In this document: positions 45,788-47,398 of the stretch, one piece after another
Numbering within the stretch: the first letter of the stretch is position 1
Layout of the letters: every line of letters begins with the position of its first letter
Notes under the pieces: generated by a model
Told to the model about the DNA's origin: nothing
Databases searched by the model: none
Seen by the model: only the letters and a program-made list of their open reading frames with translations
Assembly: GCF_000275845.1 (NCBI RefSeq)
Contig: NW_006766924.1
Coordinates: 40,484-87,881, forward strand
Source of the DNA: Dichomitus squalens LYAD-421 SS1
Taxonomy: Eukaryota; Basidiomycota; Agaricomycetes; Polyporales; Polyporaceae
Length of the DNA stretch: 47,398 nt
Reading direction: 5' to 3'
Program-made: the position numbers and the translations under genes

Positions 45788-46791
45788 TCACGAGCGAGAG
45801 CGCGCGGCAGAGAAACCCGACGAAGACGTCGCAAAGTCGTCCCATGGCGAACGTGAGGAGCCCGCGGAATGGCGAGAGGTGTCCGGAGGGTTGTCGCTCA
45901 CAGATCTGGCGGATGAAGCAGATGAGGAGGGTGCCGTTGAGCCTGCGACAGTCTGAGCCCAACCAGATGAACGAAATGGCGTCAAGGGTCCAGGAGGATA
46001 GGGTGTCTTGCGAGCTCCGCGCGAAGTCTTGGACCTGCGCTGATGGGTCCCCTCAGAATTCGACACAACAGAACGCGAGAGAGAGAGAGGTGGAGGAGGA
46101 GGCATGGGCTTCGGCCAGACAGGGTCCTCGGGCCGTCCAAGGAGAGGGGCAGCAGGAGGTTGCACAAGGGCTTCGGCGGTGATGGATTCAACAGGGAGAT
46201 AGCTCACAGCACGGGAGACTACAGTCGTTTCTTGAACAATAGGGCTGAACGGCAGACATATGCGTCACAAGCAGGGTGTACTTTGTGAGTGCACACGAGA
46301 TGAGTAGGAGGAAGGGGCTTACTCGTCGTCCTTGTCTGCACGCGCGTCCCACAACATGTCGCAGAAATCCATGTATCGATCCCACACCTGATAGAAAATT
46401 TGTCCCACAGAATCATCGTCTAGCAGCTCCGCCTTGTCGTCACCCATATCCAGACGATATGCCTCACGGGCTGCATTGGCTGACAGCCGCAGGAGGCTGT
46501 AAGCGAGGCGTTCTTTGCGCGGGGCATCTGGGCTTGGAGAACAACTAGGAAATATGCCGAATGCATCCAAGAGGGATATTGGGGTGACTGGGTCAGACAG
46601 GACACTGTATAACGATGAGTGATATCAGGAAAAGTGGGCGAGAGATGCACGGACACATTTGAATGGCAGGAAGACAAAGATTCTAGACGGTCCTCCGTCG
46701 CATTGAGAAATTCTTGTACAGGTGTGGGCACATCTTCCAAATATGGCGGGCCATCTTTGCACAATCCAGCAAGAACGCGCACGGCTTGCAT
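45788..46791 (-). CDS. Unknown protein convergent with transposase, possible transposon accessory gene
   Basis: Three exons on the minus strand join in frame to 291 aa: 46791-46655, 46604-46323, 46244-45788. The start at 46791 is the first ATG of the frame, directly after an acceptor-like TTAG, so an upstream exon cannot be excluded. The first 140 residues look folded and helical (for example VRVLAGLCKDGPPYLEDVP, LLDAFGIFPSCSP, QIFYQVWDRYMDFCDMLW), with an acidic end. The rest is Pro/Ser-rich and probably disordered, with a PMPPPPPLSL run. I do not recognise the family. It ends 151 bp from the transposase stop, so it may belong to the same element (as CACTA elements often carry a second, DNA-binding protein gene) or be a host gene beside it. 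Confidence 0.6.
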
Positions 46792-47398
46792 CTAAGTTAC
46801 TCGCGACGACTCAAAACGGTGCAAGTTGTTCGGTATACAGGTCAGACGAAGGCTACAAGGATCGGTACCGCAGCGAAGAGAAGGCACAGTGAAGAGAAGA
46901 ATGGAAGATGAGACGAAGGCCAGCAGAGTTGCTACCGCAGTGATAAACTCGGGGCTGTGAAGACAAAGATTAGATCCGACTAGAGTCGAAGCAAGATCTT
47001 CAGTCAGTAAGGAAAGACTATATTGCAGCAACGAACTGTACCTAGAGTCGAAGCAAGACTACAAAGGTTAAGTAAGTAACTACAAGTTAGAGGTAAAGGT
47101 AACAAAGTACTCACTCTTCAGTCAGTAAGGAAAGACTGAAGAGGGAGGACGCAATCTGAAGTCCTTATATACTACAGAGAAGTGTCCATGACTAATCGAA
47201 GAGTGGTTAGTCACATGTACCATAGTGCAATGAATAATACGATGGTGAAAGAATTGCGACGTATCGCACCATAGGATGAGTAAGAGATGAGTAAGGCATA
47301 GACCTGTCTAGACCGTTCTGGAGTAGTACGGATTGTCCTAGACAGTACCAGAAGAGTCCGGAAGCATAGCTATAGTACACGAGCAGAGAGTCCCAAAT
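46792..47398. other. Right flank, possible subterminal transposon region
   Basis: AT- and purine-rich, unlike the rest of the window. A minus-strand frame (46792-47031) is open but ends in a stop before the ATG at 46791 and could be a 5'UTR or an upstream exon. Repeats within it are listed separately. The window ends without a clear element boundary. Confidence 0.4.
46980..47142. repeat. Short direct repeats and hairpin
   Basis: A 17-bp motif ctagagtcgaagcaaga occurs at 46980-46996 and 47042-47058. A 23-bp motif (tcttcagtcag followed by taaggaaagact) occurs identically at 46997-47019 and 47115-47137. The second copy extends into a perfect 9-bp inverted repeat, TCTTCAGTC (47115-47123) with GACTGAAGA (47134-47142), around a 10-base loop. 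Arrays of short direct and inverted motifs near the ends are typical transposase-binding sites in CACTA elements. Confidence 0.8.

Larger units (their letters stand above)
41946..46791. mobile_element. CACTA-like (Plavaka/Tnp2-type) DNA transposon, coding core
   Basis: The coordinates give only the coding core: the transposase (41946-45636, plus) and a convergent gene (45788-46791, minus), 151 bp apart tail to tail. The element probably extends left to about 41580 and right beyond 47000, where short direct repeats resemble CACTA-type subterminal repeats. Terminal inverted repeats and a target-site duplication were not found, possibly because the right end lies outside the window. The transposase frame is free of stops and frameshifts, so the insertion looks recent. 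Confidence 0.75.

Noticed and set aside
41946..47398. KDZ-type element carrying a TET/JBP dioxygenase
   Set aside because: KDZ-like transposons in basidiomycetes can carry such genes, but the neighbouring gene shows no dioxygenase motif (no H-x-D...H pattern in the right setting).

Overview
The window is nuclear DNA of a filamentous basidiomycete, most likely an Agaricomycete. Nearly every gene is cut by many 45-80 base introns (GT...CTNAC...AG). The DUF6533 and DUF6534 seven-helix families and the CACTA-like transposase with a Cys-rich N-terminus are typical of mushroom-forming fungi. All exon structures here were worked out by eye from splice signals and reading phase; where I give a protein length, the exons add up to an uninterrupted frame.

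Left part (1-20 kb), dense housekeeping genes: a tRNA-like remnant (about 113-222) and one copy of a dispersed repeat (1191-1376); a two-exon gene of unknown function (1955-4637, minus) head to head with MCM2 (4897-8552, plus) over a 259-bp shared promoter holding an MCB-type ACGCGT site; an HMT1-type vacuolar ABC half-transporter with an unusual VAFP-repeat tail (9054-13493); a glycine-rich RRM protein (14272-15273); and ATP-dependent PEP carboxykinase PCK1 (16976-19155, minus) with a TATA box and a likely 5'UTR intron.

Middle (20-29 kb), looser accessory DNA: a 38-bp inverted repeat, a DUF829/TMEM53-like alpha/beta-hydrolase gene (21387-22490), two tandem paralogues of a DUF6534-like seven-helix membrane protein (22880-24920 and 25641-27696), then a diverged direct repeat of about 280 bp (27866-28150 and 28387-28656).

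Right part (30-47 kb): an HMG-box transcription factor (29973-31878), a DUF6533 seven-helix membrane protein (34357-36486, minus), a secreted PLC-like phosphodiesterase (38701-40401, minus) whose third intron carries the second copy of the dispersed repeat, and an apparently intact CACTA-like (Plavaka/Tnp2-type) DNA transposon. Its 1069-aa transposase (41946-45636) faces a convergent 291-aa gene of unknown function (45788-46791), followed by short direct and inverted repeats that may be subterminal transposon sequence. The window probably ends before the element's right end.

The genes do not form one pathway. The most unusual points are the transposon with its convergent partner gene, the cluster of three orphan seven-helix genes, the repeat shared between intergenic DNA and an intron, the ABC transporter tail repeats, and the MCM2 head-to-head partner with its duplicated motif.
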